DNA of 64,000 bases from Closterium sp. NIES-65 (GCA_948144175.1 CANXME010000897.1:1112654-1176653); one strand, 5' to 3'; numbered from the stretch's first letter, positions 20,175 to 34,937 are shown. The notes: generated from the letters alone by a model not told the origin. Made by a program: numbers and translations.

Positions 20175-21704
20175 CACCATGCATCCCATGTGCTGTACTG
20201 TGCGGTTTCGTAGAACGAACTCTAGGTGACGACCGGACCCGTGAGCCCTTCCTCTTACGACTGTGGCTCGTGGGCGCGTGGCGACGTTACAATGACTCGC
20301 CACTAGTCCATGGCATGGCCCGGTAGCAACGAAACAACGTACCGTAACTTCGCTGCGTCCGACTCGACGTAATTCGCGTCGAAGAAGACGTTCATCGTGA
20401 AGACCTACGATTGAACCGTCGGATCTCCACATTGGCTAGGGTCGAAACAGGGCGGGCGCTGCGGCTTGAGCGGCATCAGTGTGATGATGACATTGTTGCC
20501 AATCGGCAAGAGAAATGAGAAATGTGACCCCTCATACGAGCAAAAATGTTTTGATCTTGGCGGAAACCAATCAGATGTGCTCGATATGCGCGCCTGCTTT
20601 GTTTGGTACAGTACGAACTTCACAGTTTGGTTGCAATTTCGTTCCGCCCAATTTCAAGATGGCTCCTCCATTTTTTTTGTTTTCTTGATTTCAATTGATT
20701 TGACCCCTGCCTAAGAGGGTGAGGCTGTCTGCTGGGTGCGGCCTTTGTCCCATTTTGCCGTGGTTGTATGCGGCTTGGAATAACGACATGCATGATAATC
20801 ATTTCATTGTTGTAGTGTCCATCTTTATGCTGGCACCTCCTAGATTAGCAAGAGAACAGCAAATTTCTCCCTCCAATATGATAGGCACATTGGTTTGAGA
20901 TTTTGATGGCTTCATCATTGTTTGAACACATTTCGATGAAATGCTATTTTACTGGTGTTGGACTTCAAGAAAGAATGGCACCGTAAATATTCTGTTTTGA
21001 AAAAATCACTTTTGTATTCCATAGTATAGAAGTTGATGCGTATAATTTCTTTAGGATACCGATGGGCTATTTGTGAACTGATCATATGTAGGTCCGAAGG
21101 TATGTTGTTCTATACTATCTATAGTGAACATGGACATGATCATGTGCTGTACATCCTAAACATTGGTGTATCGATTCAGCCATTGAACTGCTCGCTTGAT
21201 CGCGTTCATTGTTGGGGCGAGAAGGCTGTGGGCGGATGAGCCGCTGAGGTAGAGCAAGAACGGGAGAGGAGGAACGCAGTTCGTCGAAATCAATGACGAA
21301 ACGGACGGCCGGATCCTTGTAATCGTCTGATCGCGTTTCTCCTAGGCTACAAGCCATTTCCTTCTCTTTGCCCTCGCCCTTCGCGGGCAGCCAACCAAGC
21401 TCGCTCCATGCTGTTGGTTCCAATGCGACTCGGGCCCCTCTCTCGTTTCCATCATCGACGACAGCCATGCTTGGAATCAAACCGATGTCACTGGGATCGC
21501 GTTCCACCAAGCCACAGTTCCCTCCAACTACGCTCGGGCAGCGTCATTGTATTCAGCACAGCACGGCGCCAATCCGTTGTGTGGCATTGAAAATTAGATG
21601 CAGGCACCAACTCTTTTGCGACATTGCACATACGTTTCCCGCTAGGCACGAACTCTTTTGTGACATAGCACATACGTTAACCGCTAGTGTCTAGTTCTAC
21701 AGAC
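20175..21704. other. Non-coding stretch upstream of the HD-Zip gene
   Basis: About 1.5 kb with composition nearer 45% GC and no gene I can support. The far end presumably holds the promoter and 5' UTR of the HD-Zip gene. A 42-bp tandem duplication sits just before the start codon. Confidence 0.5.
21604..21687 (+). repeat. 42-bp tandem duplication before HD-Zip start
   Basis: Two copies (21604-21645, 21646-21687), each with gcac-aactctttt, cacatacgtt and ccgctag, ending 17 bp before the ATG. They differ at a few bases. Confidence 0.85.
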
Positions 21705-24700
21705 ATGACCGGTAGGCTGGCGGGAGAGCTACAGCAAGTTCCCGCATCATATGAGATGCAGGGAACAAGCATGGCATCGTTTTCGCAGACGCCCAGAATC
21801 TCGGGATCGGTCATTCCTACTCCGCCTACGCCTGGCACGGCACAACCGCGGATTAGCCACATCCGCGGGCGCAAACGGAAGCAAGGGGCGCTCACATGCG
21901 AGCAAAGTCAACAGCAGCAAGGAGCAGCCTGTGCGGGAGTCGGGCAAGACTGCGAGCGTCAACATGCCACGAACGCTTCCTTTTGCAATCGCAACGGCCA
22001 GCCAATCGCGGCATCGACGAGCCAACCGAATGCACAAACTTTCGCTGGATGGAGCGGCGCGGACGACGTCGGATGGTTTACGCCGAGTGGTGCGGCCCCG
22101 ATGGGTCAGAGCACCATGGCAGGGGACCAGAAGCACGATACCACAGGGACATTCCAAAAGGCCGCGAATCCACCTCCACATACGCCACCGCCACGCGCTA
22201 CCGGCCCTGCCGCCCCCGCTGAAGCTGCCGGAGCATTGGGCACAGCCTCGGCCGCGCAGCGCGCGTCTACCTTCACCGCTGCGGGTCCCTGCACTCCTCG
22301 TCGCTCCGTGTCGCTCAGGTCCGTGCAACCCTGCACTCCGCGCGACGCCATCAGCGACAGCGTCGCCTCGCCCGTCCACGTGCCGCCGTCGCCCCTCGCT
22401 ACCCCCGCCCCCGTGACGCCCACCGTCGCCTCCCATTCCGCCTCCGTCGCAGCGCCAGAAGCTTTGGCGGAGAAGATCGGTGCTGCAATGGGTGGTGGTG
22501 TGGCGGAGAAAGTGGTTTTCCAGGCGACTCAGACGGCCGCGGCCGCGGGTGCTGACGTGGGGGCGCGAGGCAAGGGGAGGAAGCGAAACGGGAAGTCGAG
22601 GCGTGCGACGGAGAAGAGAATCCAAGAGGAGTGCGCGGATGACGAGAAAAACGGCGCCGCAGCTGAAGCAGCGAAGATAGCACGGTCATCGGGCTCCGCC
22701 CCGCTGCGGCAGCCTCGCTCCGGAAAGGACGGCGGAGGTGGCAGCGGAAAGGCGAGCAGCAGCGGAGGCGACAGAGCGGGCGGTGGCACTCGCAGCGATC
22801 GCGACGGCGCGAGCGAGCGCGAGTTGAAACGGCCGCGATTCCAGGCGTGGCAGATCGACTTCCTGGAGGAGAGCTTCCTTGCGGACTACACGCTGGAGCC
22901 CGACCGCAAGCGCGCGCTGGCGGCGGAGCTGGGCGTGCAGCCGCGGCAGGTGGCGGTGTGGTTCCAGAACCGGCGCGTGCGGTGGAAGTCGCGACAGAAG
23001 GAGGCGGACCTGGACTCGCTGAAAGGCGCGTACGACGAGCTGGAGGACGACTGCGAGTCGCTGCGCTCCGAGTACGAACTGCTCAAGGGCGACTACGAGG
23101 AGCTTCTCGCCGAGAATTCCGGACTCTACTCCAAGGTACTATGCGCGCCGGGTGTGCTGCAGGGTGGTGCGTCCATGTTCAGTACTTTGGCTTCGAATTT
23201 TCTCGGAGAAGAGAAGGACGCAGCGGGTAATCCAGTTACTAATCCTGCCGTTCCTTTCTCTGTCTCTAATGTTTTTCGTTTACAGATTCTGTTGCTCACG
23301 CGGCTGGTGGCGATGCGGGATCAGGGCGTGGAGCAGGCGCAGAGCGAGCAGCGAGACGGCCACTCTGGGGCCGTGGCAGGCACGGCGGAGAGGAAGGCGC
23401 GCGAGAGTCGCGCAGAGGGCGGCGCGGGCGTGGCGGGCAGCGAGTGCGAGCGGTCACCCATGCATAGCAGCGGCGGCAGCAAGGCCATGCAACAGGCGCT
23501 GAGTGCGGGGAGCGCAGGGAGGGTGGAGTGGGAGAAGCAAGCATGGAATGAAGATGACGGCAAGGACGAGCGGGAGACTGGACGGAGCGGCACCCGTGCT
23601 GCCACCAACACTGCAAGCACGGGCATACGGACCAGGGAGGGTGGGATGCGCAGAGGTACGACACTATCCCCTCTTGTGCTTCCTCCGAGCGCCATGGACC
23701 TGCCCCTGCCGAGCCCGCTATCTGCTCTTCCTGCGGCGTTCCATGCAGACGCAGCAACCACACAGTCTGACGCCGCAGGCTTTGAGCCGGTCAGTGGAGG
23801 GAAGGACATCACCGGCCATGGCATGCAGGCTGACAGCCCCCCCAGTGGCGGTGTTGCGGTGCTGTGCGCGGACTTTCTCCCAGCTACACAGCACTCTGGT
23901 GAGCAAGCTGCAGGCATGGCGGCATTGTCACGGCAAGGCACACTGCCCATGGGCATGGAGGGCACGTTCGACGCCTTCACATCGCTCCTCACCGCTCCCG
24001 ATGAACTCGCCTGCGAGCCCTACTGGCCTCATGCTGCCAGTCCAGGCACTCATACTGCCCATCCTGATCCATCGCCTCCTTCCGCTCACGCTCAAGGTGT
24101 TGGGCCTGCTGGGGCTGCTGGGCCTGCTGGATCATTCACTCCTTTGGCACCAGCACCTGCTGGAGAGGGTGATATGGCGCAGGCGTTTTACCCAGCAGCC
24201 GGCAATTTACAGATTGAAGAGAGGATCGGGGCGCAGCAGTGGGAGGGAGCACCTGCGCAGGAGGCCCCATTGATGGACAATGGTGAATCACGGAAAGCGG
24301 GAGATGGAGTTGCATTGACAATCAGCGACCCAGCTCTCCATGCAGACCCCAACGTCCACCTAACTTCACCATCTCTTCCTTCACCTCTGTCAGCATCAAC
24401 ACCTTTAGCCTACTTGCCCGAGCCTGAGCCTTTTTCGCTGCCCGCTTTGCCAGCAGCTGCCACCTCGCAGGCGTTCCAAGCCACAATAGCCATGCCTTTC
24501 ACCAATGGCGAACCTGGCAGCCCAAGCCGTGGCATGCTGGCAATGGCTGCCGCTTATGCTTCCCCCACTCGAGACATCCCAGCTTCAGAGGGCCATCACC
24601 ACGACCTGCAGCTGCCCCACAGCATGCCATCTGGTGACGGTTCAGCTCGTAAAGGTACTGGTATAGCTGCCTTTTCTCCTTGCACGGGCACACAGGGTAG

Positions 24701-25196
24701 TGGGAGCATGGCGTACCTGCCGTTGGGGATGCACGATGATGTGCTTACACCCGTGGACATGCTTCCCCATACCCGTTACACAAGCAATTCCGAGGCGGAA
24801 GGCGCTGGGCCGTCTCAATGGCACCAATCTTTCAACAGTCAAGGCATACCACCAATAAACCCCGTGAACGCCCACGGTGGGCCATATTTACCTGCTGTTA
24901 TGAGCAAGCAGCAACAGCAACAGGAGGAGGCGGGGACTGAAATCCACTGCAGAGATGCAGCCATGCAACCATTGGCTAAAGGCCAGATGTGGGAGGCAAT
25001 CGGACGTGCATCAAACTGCACCCCTTCAGTTGAAACCGTCCACAAGAACAACGCTGGTATGATGGAGGGGGGTCATGAGCAGATAATCCCACCAGCAACT
25101 GTGCAGATTATAGGTAGAGAAGAAGGCAATGGCTTCAGGGAGGGGATGGGTGAAGAGATGATGTTGAACAATTGGTGGGATGGCATTAGCAGCTAG
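21705..25196 (+). CDS. Homeodomain-leucine zipper (HD-Zip) transcription factor, very long
   Basis: Sequence-specific DNA-binding nuclear regulator. I take ATG 21705; a GTG 18 bp upstream is in frame but not a plausible start. Stop TAG 25194-25196. A 150-bp intron (23136-23285) is probably removed, giving about 1,113 aa. Residues 1-370 are disordered (Pro/Ala-rich, basic GKGRKRNGKSRR as a likely nuclear signal). The homeodomain is about 373-430 with LEPDRKRALAAELGVQPRQV and WFQNRRVRWK (419-428). A leucine zipper follows (LDSLKGAYDELEDD...LLAENSGLYSK) and continues as ILLLTRL across the splice join. The zipper directly after the homeodomain resembles HD-Zip class I. There is no START or MEKHLA domain as in classes III/IV. 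The C-terminal 630 residues are low-complexity with a short poly-Gln. Class I proteins are usually 200-350 aa, so this one is unusually long. HD-Zip call firm; class tentative. Confidence 0.9.
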   Translation: MTGRLAGELQQVPASYEMQGTSMASFSQTPRISGSVIPTPPTPGTAQPRISHIRGRKRKQGALTCEQSQQQQGAACAGVGQDCERQHATNASFCNRNGQPIAASTSQPNAQTFAGWSGADDVGWFTPSGAAPMGQSTMAGDQKHDTTGTFQKAANPPPHTPPPRATGPAAPAEAAGALGTASAAQRASTFTAAGPCTPRRSVSLRSVQPCTPRDAISDSVASPVHVPPSPLATPAPVTPTVASHSASVAAPEALAEKIGAAMGGGVAEKVVFQATQTAAAAGADVGARGKGRKRNGKSRRATEKRIQEECADDEKNGAAAEAAKIARSSGSAPLRQPRSGKDGGGGSGKASSSGGDRAGGGTRSDRDGASERELKRPRFQAWQIDFLEESFLADYTLEPDRKRALAAELGVQPRQVAVWFQNRRVRWKSRQKEADLDSLKGAYDELEDDCESLRSEYELLKGDYEELLAENSGLYSKVLCAPGVLQGGASMFSTLASNFLGEEKDAAGNPVTNPAVPFSVSNVFRLQILLLTRLVAMRDQGVEQAQSEQRDGHSGAVAGTAERKARESRAEGGAGVAGSECERSPMHSSGGSKAMQQALSAGSAGRVEWEKQAWNEDDGKDERETGRSGTRAATNTASTGIRTREGGMRRGTTLSPLVLPPSAMDLPLPSPLSALPAAFHADAATTQSDAAGFEPVSGGKDITGHGMQADSPPSGGVAVLCADFLPATQHSGEQAAGMAALSRQGTLPMGMEGTFDAFTSLLTAPDELACEPYWPHAASPGTHTAHPDPSPPSAHAQGVGPAGAAGPAGSFTPLAPAPAGEGDMAQAFYPAAGNLQIEERIGAQQWEGAPAQEAPLMDNGESRKAGDGVALTISDPALHADPNVHLTSPSLPSPLSASTPLAYLPEPEPFSLPALPAAATSQAFQATIAMPFTNGEPGSPSRGMLAMAAAYASPTRDIPASEGHHHDLQLPHSMPSGDGSARKGTGIAAFSPCTGTQGSGSMAYLPLGMHDDVLTPVDMLPHTRYTSNSEAEGAGPSQWHQSFNSQGIPPINPVNAHGGPYLPAVMSKQQQQQEEAGTEIHCRDAAMQPLAKGQMWEAIGRASNCTPSVETVHKNNAGMMEGGHEQIIPPATVQIIGREEGNGFREGMGEEMMLNNWWDGISS
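23136..23285 (+). other. Probable intron of the HD-Zip gene (150 bp, in frame, no stop)
   Basis: AAG|GTACTATG ... TTTTTCGTTTACAG|ATT fits GT-AG rules, with a T-rich stretch before the acceptor. Removing it joins LYSK to ILLLTRL and continues the leucine heptads. Because it is 50 codons long without a stop, retention would only insert 50 residues into the zipper. Confidence 0.7.
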
Positions 25197-25818
25197 TGGA
25201 ACAATGATAATTACTGTATTTTAGCTTACAATAGGATTCTTGCTTGTTGACAACATAGCTTTGTGTGTAATGCTACAGGTAACTTCCCATTTCTCTGTTT
25301 GCAATGATCTCAAATCGTATCACCATTGAGAAATTTTACAAAATGCATTAACAGACCATGCACCTGTGTTTGCCTTGCTCCTTATCACGTGTGATTCATT
25401 CAAATCAAAGAAGCTACATATCTGATTTATGAATAATGGACTGTCATAATCTTCTTTGACTGTAGGCACGGATGTCAGAACCTTGGCGGTAACCCTTCTA
25501 GAGAATTGCTCCCCCACCTTGAACTTGTACTTTCACGGAAACAGTTGGATTTCATCTGACGGACCCTGTCGCGGCTCCAGCAGGAGTGCGTCACCGTTGG
25601 TACTTGAACACTCACCAGACACAGATCATTAGGGGTCTTTGATTGTGGAATTCCCACCTGTGATTGCCTTACTCCATTGCCTTTTGTCAGCAAGGCGTGA
25701 ATCTCCACTCATCGAGTCCTAAGTCTCGCCGCCACCATCGCCTGACCTCTTCGATCATCAAGTTTGTTTCTCAGCGTTTTCGGAATTCAACTCTAACAGA
25801 TCGGGACGAGAAGGCAGG
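25197..25818. other. HD-Zip 3' flank and CDC48 upstream region
   Basis: 622 bp with no additional gene. AT-rich directly after the HD-Zip stop (likely 3' UTR). The part before 25819 should contain the CDC48 promoter and 5' UTR; no convincing TATA box was identified. Confidence 0.5.
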
Positions 25819-30420
<4,602 letters not shown>

Positions 30421-31043
30421 TCCCACACTTGATGCCTGCTCTTTGCTCCGTGTGCCATTTTGGTCCCATCCTTGGTTCTCAAGCCTACATCTGGCACAGC
30501 TTGCACAGGGGTTGGGGATATGAATAGTTTTGTTCAACTAGGGTAGGTGTACACACCACTTGAGCACTGGGAACACAGGTGTATGACTGAAGGAAGTGAC
30601 AGTAAATGCTAGTATACTCCACCAATCTGAGCATCCCCGCTAGAGAATCACTAGAGAAAGTTGCATGCCTACTCCCTTTGAGACAGCAAATTGTTCTAGC
30701 AAAGGCCACTAGGGAAGCTGGGTAGCAATTACGGTACGAGCTGATGGTCAATAATCTCTCAGTAGTATTGATGCACTTATCGAAGTCATTACAGCGAGAC
30801 AGAGTTTTGATTGTTGACCAGAAAGTACGACTAGGACGACGACGTCAACATTACCAGCGCACCCACGTCGGCCAACCTGCACTTGCCCTCCACAACGGCC
30901 TCTGCTCACAGCACGACAACCAGCACGATCGCCATACGAAGCTAGCCAAGGCAAGGCGTTAGGACGCGGCACATGTTTTCATTTTACAAGGATCGCGGCC
31001 TCACATCGATCCTCGCATATCGATCGGCACACCGATGTGCCCA

Positions 31044-31061
31044 CACTGCAAATTTGCAGTG
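31044..31061. repeat. Perfect 18-bp palindrome
   Basis: cactgcaaatttgcagtg reads identically on both strands. It is a possible binding site for a dimeric factor or a cruciform; no function is known to me. Confidence 0.9.
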
Positions 31062-31386
31062 GGATAGACACATCGAGCTATAGGTGCCAGGTTCGAAATT
31101 GCAGGCTCGGGCAGGTTGGAGCTGCCATTACACTTAAACGCGCAGCCAATCAGGGCAGAGCGTGGATGGTCGTCCAGCAATTCCATTCGCAGCGACTCAA
31201 GAATTTCTGGCCTGCGACCGTGGGCGACGCCGACCGATCGAGGCTGTCACCTGTGGCGCGATATGCTCTCCCGCCAAACCTAACGCATGCACCACGGCAC
31301 ATCGATTGTGCGAGCTGCAGGTGCGACCAATTTAGGTACCCGTTTACTGTACCTTCTCGACGTTCAGCGAAAACCGGATACCAGCC

Positions 31387-31404
31387 ATTGGCGAATTCGC
31401 CAAT
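31387..31404. repeat. Perfect 18-bp palindrome with divergent CCAAT boxes
   Basis: attggcgaattcgccaat contains CCAAT on each strand (ATTGG at the left end, CCAAT at the right end). It lies about 580 bp before the transporter ATG. Confidence 0.9.
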
Positions 31405-31476
31405 ACACTGTACAAGCGGCACATCGATCCCCTCCCACGATCGATCCTGGCAAAATGAATACAGGTTCCCGGCCCT

Positions 31477-31536
31477 AGAACTTTGTGGGCGACGGGGAGG
31501 AAGTGAGCGGAGAAAATGGAAGTGGAGGTGGGGGCG
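31477..31536 (+). repeat. Left arm of a 60-bp perfect inverted repeat
   Basis: Starts agaactttgtgggcgacg and ends ggaggtgggggcg. It is the exact reverse complement of 32140-32199 by base-by-base comparison. The arms are 603 bp apart and enclose the 5' UTR and exon 1 of the transporter. Confidence 0.95.
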
Positions 31537-31976
31537 GCACCTGCAGTTTCGGTTATAGGTAGAGGAGGTGGCAGGGAGATAAGGGTTGCTAAGCTAGCAC
31601 GCGCGCGCGGTGCTCGTCGGCTGGTACCGCCCTGATTCCGTTTCGCCGTAGATACTTTTCGCGACTGCCCGAAGGTGAGCTTACGAAGGGTTGCACTGGC
31701 GCGCGCTTCTTGCTTTGGAACAATGCGCGCAAACGATTCAAGTACCATGCTTTTCGAGGGACGCCTTGTTAGAGGATTGGCCACTACTTTTATGGCGCTC
31801 AGGGGAATGAATGCGCGCAAGATTGAGAGCATGCGCACATCTCTTGCGCCTGCGCGGGCATCTCACCTTCCCCGCACCAATGCCCCCCGTGACTGCCTCC
31901 CCACGCCCCACTGTCAATCTCCCCACACCCGCAGCCGCAACTCCGCGCAGCGGGTCCGACTATACAGCGGGGCGGC

Positions 31977-34426
31977 ATGGCGGCGAGCGGGCAGCACTCG
32001 CGGTGGGCGGCGGTGGGCGCGTGGGCGGGCAATGTGGGGAGCTCGGTGGCGCTGGTGATGGTGAACAAGGTCATCATGTCCAGATACGCCTTCCACTTCG
32101 GTCAGCCTCGCATCCCCATCCCCTCCTCGCCTGTATCCGCGCCCCCACCTCCACTTCCATTTTCTCCGCTCACTTCCTCCCCGTCGCCCACAAAGTTCTC
32201 CCCACATCCCCCTGATCCCCCTCTCGCTCTCTTGCAATTCCTCGTAATCTTCGTATGTTTCCTTTTCCAGCCTTTTCTTCCTTCCCTCGCCCCATCTCCC
32301 CTTTTGCGCCAGCCCCTCGCCCTCCACCATGCACCCCTGCACCACCACTGCACTTTCACTAATCAACCTCTTCGCACTCTGCTGCATTGCCGTTCCAACA
32401 CTTCTCCCCCACTTCCATACCTGACCCCCACCCCACCACACACCCCTCCCCCCGACCCTCCCCGCGCCCCTCTCCGCACCCCTCCCCGCGCCCCCACCCG
32501 GCCCCCTCCCCATCCTCTGTGCGCGCTGGTGGGCTGTGCACGGCAGCAACGACGCTGACGGCGCTGCACTTCGCCATGACGGGCCTCGTGGGCTGGCTGG
32601 GAGGCAGCACTCGCAAGGGCGCGTCCAGTGTGCCGCTGGGGGAGCTGCTGGCGTTCAGCGTTGTAGCGAATGCGTCCATAGTGGGGATGAACTTCAGCCT
32701 CATGCTCAACACCGTTGGGTTCTACCAAGTGCGCTCCTCCCTCTCCCTTGCACCCACACCGCCACGTGCCTTTCTCCTTCCCGCTTTCTTGCCCTCTTCC
32801 CTCCCTCTTCCCACCCGTTTCCCCACCCTGCTGTGCACCCCTCATTGGCTTCATTCACCTGCGACTCCCACTACAACGCACCCAGTTTACTCACACCGCA
32901 AATCCTCCCCCACCTCATCCTTTCCCTGCATCACCCAAAACCCTACCTCTCATCCTGTCTCCCCGGCAATGCACGCCCTGCCCCACCACACGGTGCAGAT
33001 CGCGAAGCTGAGTGTGCTGCCCACGGTGTGTGTGCTGGAGTGGGCGCTGCACGGGCGGCACTACTCGCGCTCGGTGCTGGGCGCCATCATGCTTGTGCTG
33101 GCGGGCGTGGCGGTCTGCACCGTCACTGACGTCTCCATCCGCCCCACTGGCCTCGCTGTCGCCGCCCTCGCCGTAGCGGCAACAGCCCTCCAACAAGTGG
33201 TGAGGGCATATCGTTGCAGCTGCTATTTGCTGTAACCTGGATAATGGATCAACTTATACCTGAAGGCAACTGCTCAATTGTTACATCCTTCTCCTGCTGC
33301 CCCTCCACATCACGACTGTCCCTCCCGCGCGTCCCTTCTCCCACCCATGCCTGTGTTGAGCGTGGCAGGGCATCGCCATGCTGCACTCACGGCATGCCAT
33401 CAACTCCTTGAGCCTGCTCTCCCTCACCGCGCCCACCCAAGCGGCGTCACTACTACTACTAGGCCCCTCCACAGACTCGCTGCTGCTAGGAGGCCAGTCC
33501 CTGTGGCACTCTCACTTCGGCACAGCTGCCTGGGTGAGCCACTGCCAGGCCATGCTCAGTGCCAGGAGCATGTGTCTTTTAAGTTGTCTCAAATGCCAGG
33601 ACTTGCTTAGTGTGGTGTGGGGAGCATGTGTTGCTGGTGGATGGGAACTGCCCTCACTTCCTTCTTTCATTTGCCGCTTGTTCCTTTTATCACAGCTGCA
33701 CTCCTGGCCGTTCTTGCCTCATTTTGTGGAAATCTGTTTTTTCATGGTTGTGAGATGACTTTTGAGTCGACTCAAAAGTCACCTCTCTTTTGAGTCAATT
33801 AAAAAATCTGTGTTTCCATGGTTGTGAGATCATACCCCGTGTGTGTGCTGTGCCATGCGGTGCAGGCGTTCGTGCTGCTGTCATGTGTGCTCGCCATCTT
33901 CTGCAACCTCACCCAGTACCTCTGCATCAACATACTCTCTCCCACCTCCTTCCAGGCATGTCCCCTCTAACCCTCTCTTTTGAGCATATAATCCGTTATC
34001 CTCTGGTCAATGCATCCTTGGCCATTGATACCTGAAAGATGGAGCCTGAATTGATCGTTTCACTTTACCCAGACGCTGGAGGCTCTAGGTTGTTCGCTTC
34101 TTGTCCTGCATCCAACCTCAAGCTAACCATACTGAACCCGGTTAGCCAACTCCAAGGCAGCCCCACTTTGCCATGGCATTACCATACTAAGGGAACAAGC
34201 TTGCCCATGCGCCCAGCAGGTGCTAGGCAACATGAAGACGGTGCTGGTGCTGGTGCTGGGGTGGATGCTCTTTGACTCCTCCCTCTCGCCCGCTAACATC
34301 GTGGGCATGGCCATGGCTGTCTCAGGCATGGCCCTCTACTCCTACGCTGCCCATGGCGGGGGGAGTAAAGGTTCGACAAGAGTAGCCACTGCAGGTGCTG
34401 ACTCATCCACTAAGAAGCACGCATGA
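31977..34426 (+). CDS. NST/TPT nucleotide-sugar transporter, URGT-like (UDP-rhamnose/UDP-galactose)
   Basis: Multi-pass Golgi-type antiporter expected to exchange a UDP-sugar for UMP to feed cell-wall glycan synthesis. Exons: 31977-32100, 32547-32728, 32999-33196, 33369-33533, 33866-33955, 34220-34426. Phases join to 321 aa plus TGA. Residues 1-41 begin the first membrane segment (SSVALVMVNKVIM), then TTLTALHFAMTGLV. The family block SIVGMNFSLMLNTVGFYQ|IAKLSVLP spans about 85-110, CTVTDVS is about 142-148, TALQQ about 164-168, and the C-terminal VLGNMKTVLVLVLGWMLF starts at 254. These blocks match plant URGT proteins (about 340 aa) better than the UXT or GONST groups. Family assignment is firm; substrate is inferred. 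Intron 5 has a GC donor. There is no ER-retrieval dilysine at the very end (ends TKKHA). Confidence 0.88.
32140..32199 (-). repeat. Right arm of the 60-bp inverted repeat, in intron 1
   Basis: Exact reverse complement of 31477-31536, starting 39 bp inside intron 1 (intron 32101-32546). Both arms would be in the pre-mRNA if transcription starts upstream of 31477. Confidence 0.95.
33956..34219 (+). other. GC-AG intron 5 of the transporter gene
   Basis: The exon ends TCCTTCCAG and the intron begins GCATGT; the acceptor is GCCCAGCAG|GTGCTAGG. Joining gives SFQVLGNMKT, the conserved family block, so the GC donor is well supported. A GT donor would break the block. Confidence 0.85.
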
Positions 34427-34836
34427 CTTGCGTTTGTGGCGCATGACACTGTATACACTTACTACAGTGCATTGGTTCGTTGGTACGGTGAAACACAGCA
34501 CCCTGCAGCTCCAATGTGCACTGCACCTGCAGCCAATATTTATCACTACCATCAAATTTGCCATGGTTTTACACATGTTGAGGAACTTCTTATGTAGAGG
34601 GCCTCCTGCCTCAGTGGAGCACTAGGGACAGGATGTTACATCAGGACCCAGGTGTCTGGAGCAGACATGTTACACAAGTGTCATTGATATTGAGTCGGGA
34701 CAGGATGGGTTGATAAGGCAGATTACAATGTTAATGAAATAATAGCTACCACAACCTTTTCTTGGCACCTTTGGAATTGTTACCCAGTAGCATAAGGGGG
34801 TCCACCAACCAATGCAGATGCACGTGGGCAAATGAA
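34427..34836. other. Transporter 3' flank
   Basis: 410 bp with no gene found; probably the 3' UTR and spacer before the telomere-like repeats. Confidence 0.5.
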
Positions 34837-34937
34837 GGGTTTTGGGGTTTCGGGTTTAGGGTTTAGGGTTGGGGTTTAGGGTTTCGGGTTTAGTGTTGGG
34901 GTTTAAGGTTTAGGGTTTAGGGTTTAGGGTTTAGGGG
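34837..34937 (+). repeat. Interstitial telomeric repeats (degenerate TTTAGGG)
   Basis: About fourteen units of TTTAGGG and variants (tttcggg, ttgggg, tttaagg), with four perfect units at the right end. This is the plant-type telomere repeat. It is interstitial because 29 kb of other DNA follows. Confidence 0.9.

Larger units (their letters stand above)
31002..31428 (+). promoter_or_regulatory. Cluster of five CACATCGA-type motifs (candidate cis-elements)
   Basis: CACATCGAT at 31002-31010, 31298-31306 and 31420-31428, CACATCGAG at 31069-31077, and a reverse-strand relative (accgatgtg) at 31031-31039. Two lie within the same 11-mer CGGCACATCGA. An 8-mer is expected about 0.01 times in this length. 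A regulatory role for the transporter gene is inference. Confidence 0.45.
30421..31976. other. Intergenic region between CDC48 and the transporter gene
   Basis: No further gene seen. It holds the CDC48 3' UTR, a cluster of CACATCGA motifs (31002-31428), two perfect 18-bp palindromes and the left arm of a 60-bp inverted repeat. The last part should be the promoter and 5' UTR of the sugar transporter. Confidence 0.55.

Noticed and set aside
12018..20179. Target-site duplication for the D/E element
   Set aside because: The flanks gcgcc and cacca do not match, in line with the hybrid or deleted structure.
20175..21600. Small ORFs upstream of HD-Zip
   Set aside because: Short, overlapping on both strands, no recognisable motif or splice pattern.
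24653..24702. Possible second HD-Zip intron (GTACTG...ACACAG)
   Set aside because: Only about 50 bp, and the reading frame is fine without removing it; no support.
34837..34937. True chromosome end
   Set aside because: Repeats are degenerate, only about 100 bp, and followed by 29 kb of other DNA, so interstitial.
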